From assembly GCA_018697195.1 (NCBI GenBank), contig CM031857.1, forward strand, positions 92,824,617 to 92,888,616: a stretch of DNA of 64,000 nucleotides, read 5' to 3'. Below are positions 12,626-25,724 of the stretch, piece after piece. The notes under the pieces were generated by a model that was not told the DNA's origin, searched no databases, and worked only from the letters and a program-made list of their open reading frames with translations. The first letter of the stretch is position 1; each line of letters opens with the position of its first letter. The translations under genes were made by a program, and so were the position numbers. The stretch is from Certhia americana (lineage: Eukaryota; Chordata; Aves; Passeriformes; Certhiidae).

Positions 12626-15600
12626 TTTATACCCTCTATTTTTTCTAGTGTATTTACTGTACCACAGGAGTAGTTAAAATTATCTCAACAAGTCTTTTAG
12701 CATCCTCCTATGGAGCAGCAAATACCCAAGCACTCCCTGAAAGATGTTTGTCTAAGTAGTTATTAAATACTTATAGTCATTAAAATCAGAATTAGGGCTG
12801 TCTTATTCTGCAGAAGTAATAAATGCAATTTATGATTCACTTCTTTTTTTTTTTTACTTGTAGCATGACAATTAAACATATTTCTTATTTTTCATTTGCA
12901 GAATTAAGTTGTGTTTCCTCAGAGCAATCTGTACACTTGTAGTTATTGCATATCATCTACCAATTTGAAGTAATTTTGGTAATTAATTTAGATCATTCAA
13001 CTTCTATTCCTCCAACAGCCTTGTAACTGTCACTTTTGAGAATACCTAAGACATCTAGAAGTGTATTCAGTTTCATTATCAAGGGATTGAATCCATCTTT
13101 CCTGATTTAAACATTTGAAATTTGTATGCTTAGAAAAGTCATTCTCCTAAGTGACAATGTTTTCATTAACCAATAATGAAAAATAGTTGCCTTTGAAAGT
13201 ACCTGGAAGAAGACTCTCTGTTCCTGTCCATGATCTTGTTCTTCAGATCTTTCAAGCAGCTGAATATTTTTTTCCTCTGGTGAGACAGAGTATATATTAG
13301 AACTACTTTACTAGACAGTAAAAATGATGACAGAAGAAACTCAGACATCTGCCCAAAGCAATACTTTAAAAATATTGAATATAACTAAGATCAGAACATG
13401 TAGAGGAGGGTACTATTTCTAGACCCTTTAGACAATTATTTATGTAGGAAACAATTTGTAACTGCCAAAAAACCTGTTTTCTTCCCAAGCAGTGTGTACC
13501 AGTCTTATGACACGGATTTAATAAAAGCTGAATTTTCCAGTTTTCTCTATGTAGAGTAGTTTGAAGTTCAAGACAAGACAAATCACATATAATGCCTTCT
13601 CTAACTAATTCTGAATTACTTTCTTATTCAATGGGCCAGTTATTCTGGTTAAGAAAATTATACTAGTGCATTACTGACAAAAGGTAATGGTTTACCACTG
13701 GATTGTTTTTAAGTCTTCCATTTTCAGTAAAATTGAAATTCTTCAATTTTCAATACAAGTAAGCTGTTCAGTAATGTATTTTGATATTTCAGATATGTTA
13801 AAACAATGTAACTGACCCATTTCCCTTTGAATTCCTTTCACTTCTCCTCCACAATACATTTTCCTCCCTCTCATCACTTCTTTGGAGCGTTTTCTGCCTC
13901 TTCAGGACTTTTCTGACAGATCAGAAATCACTTTGCCTCATTTCTGCTGCATTCTTGAGTGCACTTGTACAGGGTTTTTCCACATGAGTACATCCAGTAT
14001 TTGGTAACCTGTTATTTCTCTGTTCCATACTCTGCTCCTCTCCCTCCATTAAAATTCAATTTTTTTTATTTATTTTTTTTTTTAAATAAGGGATTAAACT
14101 AGCTGTTTCTTGCTCAATTTATGGAGTGATGTGTTCCTCTGTCCACTCAATGTCCTACCTGAACTCTTTTCCTTGACTCTCATGTTTCCTATTGCTTGTT
14201 GTGTTTTCAGCTTCTGTAAAGTCTTCCTTTAAAACACATCCTTTATACTGATCTTCAATAACATCTTTTTCACTTACATTTTCTTTCTTTAAAAATCCCT
14301 GAAGAGCTCTTAATGCATCTTTAACATGTCATAAGACTTCATCTCAGATTGTCAGTGTTTGAGGATAGGAAACAATTTACTTAGTGATTTGGAACTTTCA
14401 GGTGCTACCATAATATAAACAACTGTGTGAATTTTACCCATCTCTAGCTTGAACATTGCCAAGAAAAGTCTATTGTTCTTTCTCCAGTTGAAATTTCTTT
14501 GATTTCACTGGAAGGGTCATAATGAATTTGCAATTTGTCAGGGTTCAGAGTTTCTGATTTCCTAGTCTGGATTTCAGTTTCTATGTTGTCAATTATCTTT
14601 TCCTGTACCCAGTCTCTTTGAGCGAGTGGATGTTGTTCAGTAAAACCTCATGCAGCAAGGAAGAGAACATTAAACATGACAAAGGGAGAATGAATACAAC
14701 AAAAGACTAATCTGAATTAAAAAAAGGATATACAGATTTCTAGGACTCTTTCATGCAAACTGGAGGCTTTCTCTACATATTAGGTAAGAATTTGGATTCA
14801 AACTATTTTTTTTGAACATTAGTAAGCTCTACAGTTTCATTGTACTAGACACCACTGAGGAAAAAAATAATGTGTTAAATTCCCAACCTTTCTTATTCTT
14901 TCCCCTGAACAACTCATATTTATAATCATGCTTTCAATTCAGATCAGGTTTCAGGATTTGAAAATAAGAAGACTCAAAAAACTGCACACTTTCTCTCTGT
15001 TGCACAGCTTAAAACTAGATTCAGATACTAAATCTTCATTTACAGCAGGCTGTGCTTCTTCAGTATAAAAGACAGTTAGCTTGAAAAGCCTCCCTGAAAG
15101 ATCACCTGGCCCTTTCTTACATATTTATGTGTGCATATATTATGTAATTAAAAGGCATAAACAAGGACATGCTGTGTGTGCGAGTTTCTGGAATCTCTTG
15201 TTTTCCCTCCATAGTGCACAAACAAGTCATTTAGGCGAACAAAGTCTGAGAGTGAATCATAAACTTGTGTTGTTGTTTTTCTAAGAGAACTTTCTCTGGT
15301 GGCTGCAAAACAGAGTTACACTGTGGCAGGCCAAAGCACTGGCTTAGCCCCCAGAATTCAATACTATTACAGAGCTAATTTTTGCAGAGAGGCTGACAAA
15401 ATTATCTAGTAGCTCTGTGCCAAGGATAATGACATTACAGCTTGCAGTAGAGCAGAAAGCAACATTATACTCTGGTTTGAAGTGTATAAGTAAACAGCTT
15501 TGTTTATCACTCCATTAAGAAATTTGATACCAGCAAGCTCTGCTCTCTACCTAGAAGCCATACTAATGAAGCCTTGGGTAAACTGGTGGTTTGCCTCTAA

Positions 15601-15999
15601 CACCAATGAATGATTATATTTCAAAAAATAATTACTTTGCTAAAAAAAAGGAAAGAAATTGTCCTTCAATAATTAGATTGACAGGGACCAAATCCTACTT
15701 TTCAGAGACTGCTCTTGGACAACATGAGCTTTGACACTCACCCCTATACATGTACATTGCAGCCCTCAGTACCTCAGCCCTGCTGTAAATGAGACCGAAG
15801 GAAAGAAAAGCCAGGCCTGTGAGTCAGACAGGCACTGCAGCATGCCCCACCTGGGAAGTCTAGACACAGCCCGTGTGCTGAGATGAAACTGCAGATAAAA
15901 ACAGCCCTGTAATTGGAGCTGTTTTCATTTCGACTCAAACTTTGATTTGATGTTTAAAATATATCCTTCAAATAAGGCTTCTTTTACGAGTCTGTTGAG
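12626..15999. other. Unique non-coding DNA
   Basis: Ordinary AT-rich DNA with T runs near 12843-12855 and 14060-14083. No recognised gene, RNA or mobile element. Confidence 0.6.
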
Positions 16000-16115
16000 T
16001 CATAGAGACCTAAAATCAATTCACCTTTCTGCCACAGAATTTCTGTGTGGCCTTGGGCAAATCACTTAATCTCTCTGTCCTTATCTACAATTACCAAATG
16101 TTAAGCTGCCTTCTT
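16000..16115 (+). mobile_element. MIR/CORE-SINE-like core fragment
   Basis: At about 16030-16082 the order 'ctgccac', 'tgtgtggccttgggcaaatc', 'acttaatctctctgt' follows the MIR core closely. This is the best of the MIR-like matches in the window. The 3' arm fades out after the equivalent of the 'cctcatctg' box. Plus-strand orientation. Confidence 0.7.
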
Positions 16116-19057
16116 GCTCAGCATTTCCTTAAATGAGAATAAATAGGGAGTGGAAAAAAAGACAGCAGTTTAGAAAAGATACAGACGGCAGGAAGATAAA
16201 GGAGGAAAGGAAAGTATGAGATGGAGACGTATGGGATATAGGAAGTGGACAAGGATGAAAACACACAGTAGGAAGAAGCAAACATGAAGAAAGCCTCAAA
16301 GGTGGCTAGCTTATACAGAGCAGATATGGTTCTGAAAGTCATTTGAGAATCAAAGTGGCAGATGCACTAGCTAACATCTGCTTGAAATAAGTTTCATGTG
16401 TATGAGGAGGAATGTAGGAGAGGGGGAGGATGGCCCGCACTGCCTGAGAAAAACAACTGCCAAATGATCAAAGGGTGTCAATTTTCTCGGAGTACAATGA
16501 CCCTTTGATGTGTGACTCTTCCCATAGGTAAGTACTTGGTGGATGGAGGACTCAGGGGTTAAAAATGAATAAACTGACAAAAGAGCACAGGAGTGTCCTA
16601 AGGTTTCAGTGGTTTCAGACTAGTCTGAAATCTTCCATGTAAATTAATAGTAAAAAGAGGAATTTTGCCAAGGTAACCCAGATACAAAGACAAAGGTTGA
16701 TGCTGAATGTGTATAAATGTGGTGCATAAATAACTTCTGATATTCAAAACTCTAGTTTTGAAAATTAGTGTTACTAATTGTGCAAGTTTGAAATCATGAG
16801 TCACTATTGGAAAAAGTAATAGGGTGGATTAAATAGCTGAAAATTTAAACAAATGAATGCTTTATTCTTTGTATTTTGTTCTTTTTCTGTAAGTCTTGAG
16901 AAGCAAAATGCTTCCAGCTTCACATTTTTTCAGTAATCATGATTTCTAAGAAGTCACTTATTTAAAGCAAAAGCTGAGATTCTTATGCACTCTTATAGGT
17001 CTCCAATCCAGCAGCTGCAACTTTGGAAAAATGTTATTTACTGTGAATCTTGCAACTCTGCTTGGAAAATTGCACTCAAAAATCCATCACTCCCTTCTAA
17101 GACTAGGTTCCTTACATATTGTAAAAACTGTGAAGAAACCATGTCCCTAAAAAAAACCAAGAAAAAGTTCTTTCCCTAAAGATTCCCAGGGTGATTTTTT
17201 TTTATGGCCGTAAAAAGCTCATAATAATCAACAGGAGTGTTAAAAAGTACACTAGATTACTTGGTTATTCAAGAATCTTACTCAAATGATTCAAACATGG
17301 ATCCTCACCAATATATAAAGCACAAACATCATTTTAGTCTTGCAAATGGTGCAAAAAACAAGCTTTTTAATGAGATTTTGAGAACTTGCCTACATATTCA
17401 GAGCACCATTGGTTGGACTGTAGCTGCACTGTACAAATGAAATTATTACAGCAATATTATGTGGAACTGTTAAGAAAAATGTCTCTATTACCTTGTGAAG
17501 GTTTGAATTAGGGTGAATAGAAACAATCCTACAGTCAAACTAAAGTCACTGTCATCAACATTGTCTAGTTATGGGAAGCACTAAACACTAATAAACACCC
17601 TTTCCTGGAATGTCATACTAAATTTTGTGAAGATGGTGGTGACTATCTGGCATTCACCTTCCATTTTCAAACAAGCAGTTCCTTGTCTCAATTGCTTTCC
17701 ATTGCTGTTGACTGTGTGAATATTGGAGTTGTTGGCACAAAGAATTATGACAACATTGTGATTGCTCCCTGTGATTGTCTCTTGCCCTTGAAAACATAAA
17801 CTTTTAGAAATCTTCTGCTTCTTGGCAGTTGTCTGAATTCCTCTTGTTGCGAAAAGGAACATTTGAGTTAGACCTCGTGAAAATGACATTGACTAATGAA
17901 TTCTCTAGACTTCCATAAATAAAGTATTATCCATCCTTCCCTGGGGTCATTAAGCCTTTGGTGATTTCACAAAGGGCACTACTTTTGAGGGAATACATAG
18001 AAAGGCCAATAGAACTGCAAGCACAGCATTTGTTTTTTCTCCTCAAACTCCCACAAAACTAAGGAAATGGCAAATAGAAGGACTTGGGAAAAGAATTAAT
18101 GAATCATATTCAAACTTTAATGGATTCAGGAAATATTAAGTTATTTTAGTGGTAGAATTTACCAATTTAACAGTTCTAGGGAATTTAGTTTCCTATTTAT
18201 CTGAAGACAAACTAATACTCTGAAAAAGTAAGTCAAATTTTTAGAGCTTCTGTCTTATAATGCATTAAACTTGACCTACAAATAGCCACACTACAAGACA
18301 GAGAAGTGCATTGCTGTGTTCAGGAAGTCCTTTACCTAAGAAGTCCAGATATTGGCAATGGGACCATACTGATAAATTATTTTGAGGTGTTGGGGAACAT
18401 TGCTGTTTAATTACACTGGTGTCCCAAACCACTGTATGCAGATGCTAATGAATATCTGTAATATTGTCAAAATATTTAAAATTTCATTCTCTAAACTGGG
18501 ATGTTATTTTAACGTATGTGGTTAAATTATCAAAAGGTAAGTGTTGCTCTCTTGTATTTGTTATCAGAAGTAGTATATTTATTCTCTCTTTTCTTAAAAA
18601 AAAAAAAAAAAAGAAATTGGATTCATACCAGTGAGCAATTTCTTATATTATAAAATTCCAAAATAGCTAATGATGTAAGGCCAGGGTCATGTCTGACTAA
18701 CAGCAGTGCATTAGAGTGAGAAAAGTTCTACTGAAGCAAATGGGGTTTGGCTTACTGCACATTCTTCTTAACATTCAATTTATTCTAGCATCATTGTAAT
18801 GGTGGGACTGAGATATGCACTGAAACAAGGCTAAAGAGTTTTTCAGGTTGTTTCTCAAAAGACAATGAAAGTTCAAGGGAAACATGGCAGAAAATTAAGA
18901 GAGGATCAACAGCTTAGGTGGATGTTATTATTATTACAGAAAAAACTACTTTGAGATCTACTTGGTGATTAGGTAGGTGGCCTGTTACCTTGGGCAAGAA
19001 TGAAGACATTTCAGTTTGTTATCTTTCTTTGTTATTGGTAATTTATTGCACACATGA
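16116..19057. other. Unique non-coding DNA
   Basis: No gene or mobile element is recognised. The longest open frame is a 102-codon minus-strand frame at 17581-17889, with no family resemblance. An A run lies at about 18596-18612. Confidence 0.6.
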
Positions 19058-19075
19058 TTTTTTTTTTTTTTTTTT
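19058..19075 (+). repeat. Poly-T run of 18
   Basis: A homopolymer of 18 T ends 11 bases before the apparent 5' end of the following LTR. It could be an old retroposon tail, read on the minus strand, or a chance run. Confidence 0.85.
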
Positions 19076-19086
19076 CAATAGCCTAG

Positions 19087-19609
19087 TGTACTGGGTGTGT
19101 CTGGGGTGAGCTAGTTTTCCTCACAGCAGTTCATATGGTGTTGTGTTTTGGATTTGTGACTAAATCCCAAACTAACACACCGACATTTTAGCTGTTGCTG
19201 AGCAGTACTTGTATGGCATCAAAACTTGTCTTTCTCCCACTCTGCCTCCGCAGGGAGATGGGGATGTGCACAAACTGGGAAGAAAGGGAGCCAGGACAGC
19301 TGACCTGAATTGACTGAAGGGACACTCCACACTATAAAACCTTGTGCTCAGCCATAAAAATCACGGAGAAGAGAGAGGCTGGTTTGGGGTGAAGTCACTG
19401 CTCAGAGCTCGCTGAGCACTGATCTGCTTGGAGAAGATTCTGAGCAATTGTCTTTTCATCACTTATTTCTACCCCTCTTTCCTCCATTTATTTCTTCATC
19501 TCAGCCCACAATTTTCCCTGCATTTGTTTTTCCAGTTCTTTTCCTCATCCCACTGGGAAAAAGGAGGAGCAAAAAAGTGGCTTTACTTCCAGCTGTGGTC
19601 AATACAACA
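19087..19609 (+). mobile_element. Solo LTR, avian ERVL-like family, plus strand
   Basis: The block opens with 'tgtactgggtgtgtctgggg' and continues with 'ttgtgttttggatttgtg', 'attgctgagcagtac'-like text and 'ccaggacagctgacc'. A TATA box then lies at 19333-19339. It closes with 'ccagctgtggtcaatacaac' around 19589-19608. This order is that of a widespread bird ERVL LTR family whose members begin TGTGCTGG and end near 'ggttaaaccacgaca'. It is diverged from that type. No internal retroviral sequence adjoins it. Flanking pentamers (cctag and ctgag) do not match well, so the target-site duplication has decayed or the ends are off by a few bases. Confidence 0.8.
19333..19339 (+). promoter_or_regulatory. 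TATA box of the plus-strand LTR
   Basis: TATAAAA follows the 'gggacactccacac' segment, about 245 bases from the LTR start. That is the expected place for the core promoter in this LTR type. Present activity is unknown. Confidence 0.5.
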
Positions 19610-20714
19610 CTGAGTTTAAAAAAAACTTGATCCTGCATGGAGAGAACTCTCCTATTCCTTTCTGCACCAGTTTTGCATTTTCAAATGCACAGTGTGCTGG
19701 ATTTGTTACAAATTGCATGCAGATATGAGAAGTCACTCTCCATAGTCACTCTCCATTGCAAGAAATTGCCATGTGGAGTCTGATCATACCATGCATGTGC
19801 TGCATCATCTGTCACAGTGTGTGGGCTCCAGTGTTGGCTGATGCCTTAAGATGACTCTGAGCAGAGGGTCAGGATAACACTTGTGCTACAGCTGATGCAA
19901 CCTGAGCTGACTTGTCATCTCTTCCCTGGTGGAAGAAATAGCTTTTTATGACATGCTGAACCTAGTAATTTGCAAAGGAAAGAGCTGTGAAGGAAAGTGT
20001 CAGGTTTTCAAAAGCTGCTGGCTTTGACATGTGCATTGGGCCAGCTGAAATCATTGTGCTTAAGAGGAAACTGGAAATTGTGCTCACAGCTGACAGATGA
20101 TGTTTCCACAACTACCATTACTGTAAGCTTTGGCCCTGCACTTCTGTCAGTGCCCATTTAATACATATATGTTACTAAACTTATGCCTCATTGTCAAACC
20201 ACTACAAAATCCATAGAGGAGCTGGGCTAAAAAATTTCTATTTCTTCATGTCTTTAGGCTGACAAGGACTGTAACTCTCCTCTGAATGATGCTGCTGGTA
20301 GCCAGGGAGAGGTACAGCCATGTACTGCTGCTAAGGCATGTTCAGATGCTGTGGATACCATGTGGGAGGTAACAGAAAAATAAGGGTAGAATGCAAGTAT
20401 CATGGGAGGGATGGTAGAAACTAGGTATAAAAGAAAGACATTAAAAAAACATTCCTAGTATTTCTATGGTATCTTCACATGCATAGTAAAGGACCATGTC
20501 ACCAATGTTTCTTGTTTAAATATAGAAAACAGAAATGAAAATACAGAATGCCTTCTTGCTGTTCCTTAAACTGCATCAACTGGAAACAAAGGCCTCAAGA
20601 CAAAAGGCCATATATCACATTAATCAATAAAACCAAATCCACTGTAACCTTCAATAGATGAAAAATTACAGTAACAGTAATCCTTACCTGATACACTTGT
20701 TGCAAAGTATCATC
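19610..20714. other. Unique non-coding DNA
   Basis: A 13-base unit (agtcactctccat) is directly repeated at 19731-19756. No gene or transposon is recognised. Confidence 0.6.
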
Positions 20715-20775
20715 CATTAGTCTTCATAAAGTGCCCTGAGATCCTCAAATATAAATGTACAACATAGTGTGTGTG
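20715..20775 (+). mobile_element. Possible MIR-like 3' end
   Basis: The string 'aaagtgccctgagatcctca', followed by a short AT-rich end, resembles the conserved 3' box of MIR-like and other CORE-SINE families ('gcgctttgagatcct'). Only about 45 bases can be compared. Confidence 0.35.
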
Positions 20776-23700
20776 GAAACATTTTTGAGCACACCAATGA
20801 AATGAACAATAGAGCTGAAATCCCACATACCTACAAGTGTTGGTCTGATTTTCATTTAATTTGTATTGATATTAATCCAAATGTACTTACATGAAGTGAT
20901 AGAAGTTATATTGCTGTGATAAATGTGAAACTACAATTAAATGTGATACATTTTTTAATCTTTAATTGCATAATACCTACTTCAAGATGAGATAAATCTG
21001 TAGCTATTTCTTCTGTAGAACACTTACAAATCTTATAGAGATGTAGGTCTGATCCTTCCACAGAATTTTACCAAGCAGCATAAGCTGAGGATCTGTCATG
21101 AAAGGAAATTGGGTATGGAATATAAAGAGATTATTCACTGTGATAGGGATAGAGACTCTGATGAGATATCATGATTATATTTCATTCTGCTGAGAAAAGA
21201 CTTGATCTTAAGAAAATTAATCTGGTGGAGTAATTACAACCTGCTTCCCTAAACCCCATCCTCCAGCCTAATTAGAAAAAAAAAGGAAAAGGAAAAAAAA
21301 AAAAAAAAGGAAATATAACTAGGATGTCAGAAGAAAATTCAAGACTTTAAAAATTTTTTAGAAGGATATACATAGATATTTTGCCAACTGCTTGTTTAGC
21401 TGACAGTAGTAAATCAATGTTAGCCCAATGAAAAACACACTTATTACTTTAAATTTAGGTTATTTTCTTCATTTCTCCATCTCTTTTCCCCTATCTTTTT
21501 GTCTTCCCTCATTCTCCCATGCTAGCCCTTTTCTTTAGTATACCATTTTCTTTCTTGCCTGTTTGTTCACGCTTCACATCTGCAGGAAAACAAGAAAATA
21601 TAATTCTGAGAAGACCATGAGAAAGCGAGGGATATTCTGAATAGAACGACCCTGAGCTTGAATCTGAAATATTTAAGCCTGCAAAAGGCTCCCATTGCTT
21701 AGAAAGCAAGAACATCAGTCCTTGGAAAGGCAGACAGGACTTCTGTTTGGACAACAGTGCCTAACACTCTTTCCCGTGATGAAAATAAAGGATTTAATGA
21801 ACACTAATAATTGGTGAAGCCAGTGAATTAAAAGTGAAGAGAGAGTTAACCTTGACCACCAAAGCATTCCCTGAATTGAGAATGAATCCATCAGAAGACA
21901 TCTTACAAAGAGAGCATCAAGCACTTTATTTTCAAGGTTGACTACCAAATACTCGGCAAAACGAAGTAATTTCATTGACTAGATGTTCCTCTCCAGCACA
22001 ATTTGTACAGACCTGGGAAATCATTAGGTGATTTTTGTGAAAAAATAATTAATGTGCTGTAAGGACTCCTCAAAATGAACCTGCGGCAGTGATTTAATAA
22101 ACAGACATGTAAATCCAGTGTTTTGAAATACAAAAAGACGTTGGTAACATGTTTTATAATCTTTCTTTTTCTTCACATGTGAGTTTCAACCTCACATGAT
22201 TTTTTGTCCCAGTATAGAATAGAAAAGGGTCTTATCTCTGGGTTTAAATTACTCTATAAGTAACTGAACAATGCTATTGCTTGGATCATACTTCATGCTT
22301 GACTTTTTCTACTTAGTTGTTGCATTTTCACATAAGAGAGAAAAAATAAATTCCACATAATTAGTTTTCTGTTTCATGGGCCAAAACATTTGAATTTTTT
22401 CCCTGTCTTTTTTTCATAGTAATCATAAGAAGACATGAGTCCACCAGCAAATAGCTAATAAACCTGTGACAACATGACTCTATTTATAAAAGTAATATTT
22501 TGATGTAGTGTGCATAAAACTCTAGGAAAATATATGGAGTCTTTACTTTCAAAACACATTGAAATTTTGATCTCTAAGAGAGAAAGAAATCATGTGTAAC
22601 TTCTGGCCCTACATGTTTATCTTTGAACACTGTTTTGTTCTGCAATGGAATTAGCAGACAGAGTTTACGTATCACACTAAACATCTAATTTCATGCACAC
22701 ATGTACAATAACTAATTACCCCCCCTCTACTTTTTTTCCCATAGGGCAACCAAGATAATAATAGCAATTTTTTGGTATATTTTTCAAGCTTAGAAGTGAG
22801 TTGGAAGGCCCTTGGGCTACGTGAAAATTAGAGAATTACGTTAATATATTTCTGTCAAATTAAGAGCATTTGAAAAGACCTAAGCATGACATTTAAGATC
22901 ACTCTCACTACGTCTTTATTTTAATAAATGTGGACGTAGATTTTCCCCTCTCATAAAATTAATTAAAAAGTTTATACTTATGTCATATATCTCCTGGGAT
23001 GTGTCTGTGAAGGTTCATGATTCTCAATTGAATTGTTGAAATAGGTACAAGACCTTCCTTGTTGTTGAAGACATGACAGCAATCACAGCCTTCTTTATGA
23101 AAGAAAGCAGTTATCCCATTTTTCTCTGTTTCCAGAATGAAAGGAGAAATTGCTGGTTTGGAGGGCCTTTGGGAAGAAAAGCCAACATGGCAAAACCAGA
23201 GGGTCTGTGGAAGTATTTCTGCTCTTACTGTGGTCTGTGTGGTGTCTTTTACAAATGCAGTGATTTGCATTTATAGAGATGAAAAACCCCCAAACTGTTC
23301 CTTCCTCTCTGCAGTCTGTTTCACCTTTTAACATGTAAGATGCAAGATGAGTCTAAAGACAAACAAGCCTTTCACTTTCACTAAGGCCTCAGCATTCTGC
23401 CTTAATTTAAAATTCTAAGGGTTTAATACAGGTGTCTAGTTCAAACAACTAATTTTCCATGAGGAAAATAAGGTCCTTCCTGGTGTCTTCAGTAATTTTA
23501 TATTCTTTAGAAATTAATTGTACCTTAAAATTTTAATGGAGTCCTCCAAAAGAAATGAATACAAGATATTAATTTTGCCCATAACTTTTGTCTTGTTTCC
23601 TTGCAGTTGTGGTGCCCTTGTTTGTGAGTTGGGGGCAACGTGATGCTGACTGTACCTGCTGATGCTTCAGTCTCGTAACTGTGATTTGAACTCATTCCTG

Positions 23701-25663
23701 TTCTTTTAAATCACATGTTTACCAGCTGGGCACAGGAAACAACAATGCAGCTCTAAAAATACAAGTCGTGGCTTTCTCCTTTGTGACATCTACATTTATT
23801 TAGAGAGAGGAAAGAGCCATATAGGAAAAAAAAAGTTTCTTGTGTTAATAGCTTTCCATCTGGGAGTATTGAGGAATCCTGTTCCATTTGAGAGAATGCT
23901 GATGTTGAGAAATACATGCAATATTTTGTGGACAATATAATGTTTGTAAACAAAACTTATAAAGTAAAGATCAATTCTGCCTTCCAGGAAAGTGGGTAGC
24001 TAAACTTCCAGCAATTTCCAGAAGCATAGGTTCCGTGTGTATTTCTTTTCAGCTCAGTTCAGCATGTTCAAACACATATTACAATAATCTAATTACAGGG
24101 CAATTCCTTCCAACCACCAAGTGTTACTTTAATTGCATAGCTCATATTTACTGTATGTACAGGGCCTTAATCTCCTTTAGATCTGTGACTTTCAGAATGA
24201 CAAGGCTATTGTTTTGGTGTGCTGGTACATCTACCATGAAAGAAATGGCCCACTGCATTTCTGGCAAAATGGAAATGCTTTGCCAAACCAACTATTTAAA
24301 AGAAAAAATGTAAGATGACAGAAGAACTGCTGGTGTGTATTCTTCTTGAAGGAAAACTGATCTCCCTACACTGATTTGGGGACACTGGCTTAACAAACAG
24401 CTTGAAATAGCAAAAGTCTATCCACTACTGTTCCTATCAGATGAAAATAAGAAAAGTACTGAAAATAAATGAAGCACTCAATCTCTAGAAATAACCTTTT
24501 GTATTCAAAGATAAAAGCATAAGAAACTGGCTAGTTGCCAAACAACAAAACGAGAACTCCAGTTGAAAATTTATATACTCCTTTCAAGCTCTGTAGTCAG
24601 GGTCATACCATTAATTATAAATGACAGCATGAGGTTTAAAAACAAATGGTTTCAATCTCACCTTTAGGCAGAAACGAAGCAAATGTTTTATTCCCATGGA
24701 GTACTACACTGGCATGTTCCAGAAGGATTAAAACAATCTAAAACTGAAAGCGGGTGGCCTTTCAGGGCAAAGGTGGTTCTTAACACTTCAGTAGCACCAG
24801 AAATAGCCTTCAGGCTTGATGATACCCTACTAGCATAATAATTTCTGTTGTTATCAGCTCTTTATTTAATGACAAGCAGGATGGGTATTAATGCTTTTTT
24901 AAAGAATTAAATGCAATACAGATTCTGAACATATTTCTTCTCCAGCCTATTTCCTTATGTAGTTATTTATATTTAAATTACAAATAGAAGACTAAATAAA
25001 AATATGTGATTTTTTTGTGTTCTGTACCTTCCTTTTCTGAGCTTGGAAGTCTGGCAAGGTCCTAAACATAGGATATAGTGCCATTTGAGAATGGAAGCGA
25101 CAGGGCCTATGAAATTCCCATCTCAATTTGTTCTGGCAGACCATGCAGGAGGCTAGGCAGGACCACCATGGATATCTCAAATGCCACCAGATGCTTCTGT
25201 TTAGGCCACCAAAACAAATTCTAGAAGTCCACACAAGTTCCAAAGAAGTAAAAAATGAGATGCACTGAGGGTATTTTCTGAAAACGATGTAGATTACTCA
25301 TGCAAATATAATTCAAATTCTGATCTCAAAATTGACAGCACAAAGAGATTTATGTCTTACAGAGGTTTTTCAAAGTAGAAATTTTGAACAAGCTGTCATG
25401 AATCAGTTGTTTTAGAGAAGTACCTGGCTCTTGTTCACTTTAGGCCACTGCCTCTCCACATTAAGAATTCTTTCAAAGTATGATTTCAGCGTTAGGAGTA
25501 GATTCATTCTACACTTCTCACCCTCAGCCCTGTGAGGAGTTGCTTCCAAGGTACATGGTCTATTAGAAATTAGGGGAAATTAGCCAAAAATGGGATGGAA
25601 ATGCTCTTTAGAAAGTTGCATAATTGTTCTCCCACAGTCTCGTAGTTCATTTGTGTACCAAGC
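20776..25663. other. Unique non-coding DNA
   Basis: A-rich low-complexity sequence with a few Gs lies at about 21280-21311. No gene or mobile element is recognised. Open frames reach 95 codons (22983-23270, minus) with no resemblance to a known family. Confidence 0.6.
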
Positions 25664-25706
<43 letters not shown>

Positions 25707-25724
25707 TTTTATTTTATTTTATTT
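25664..25724 (+). repeat. TTTA microsatellite passing into TTTTA
   Basis: About eleven copies of TTTA run from 25664 to about 25708. The unit then lengthens to TTTTA for about four copies. The change of period within one array is visible directly. Confidence 0.95.
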
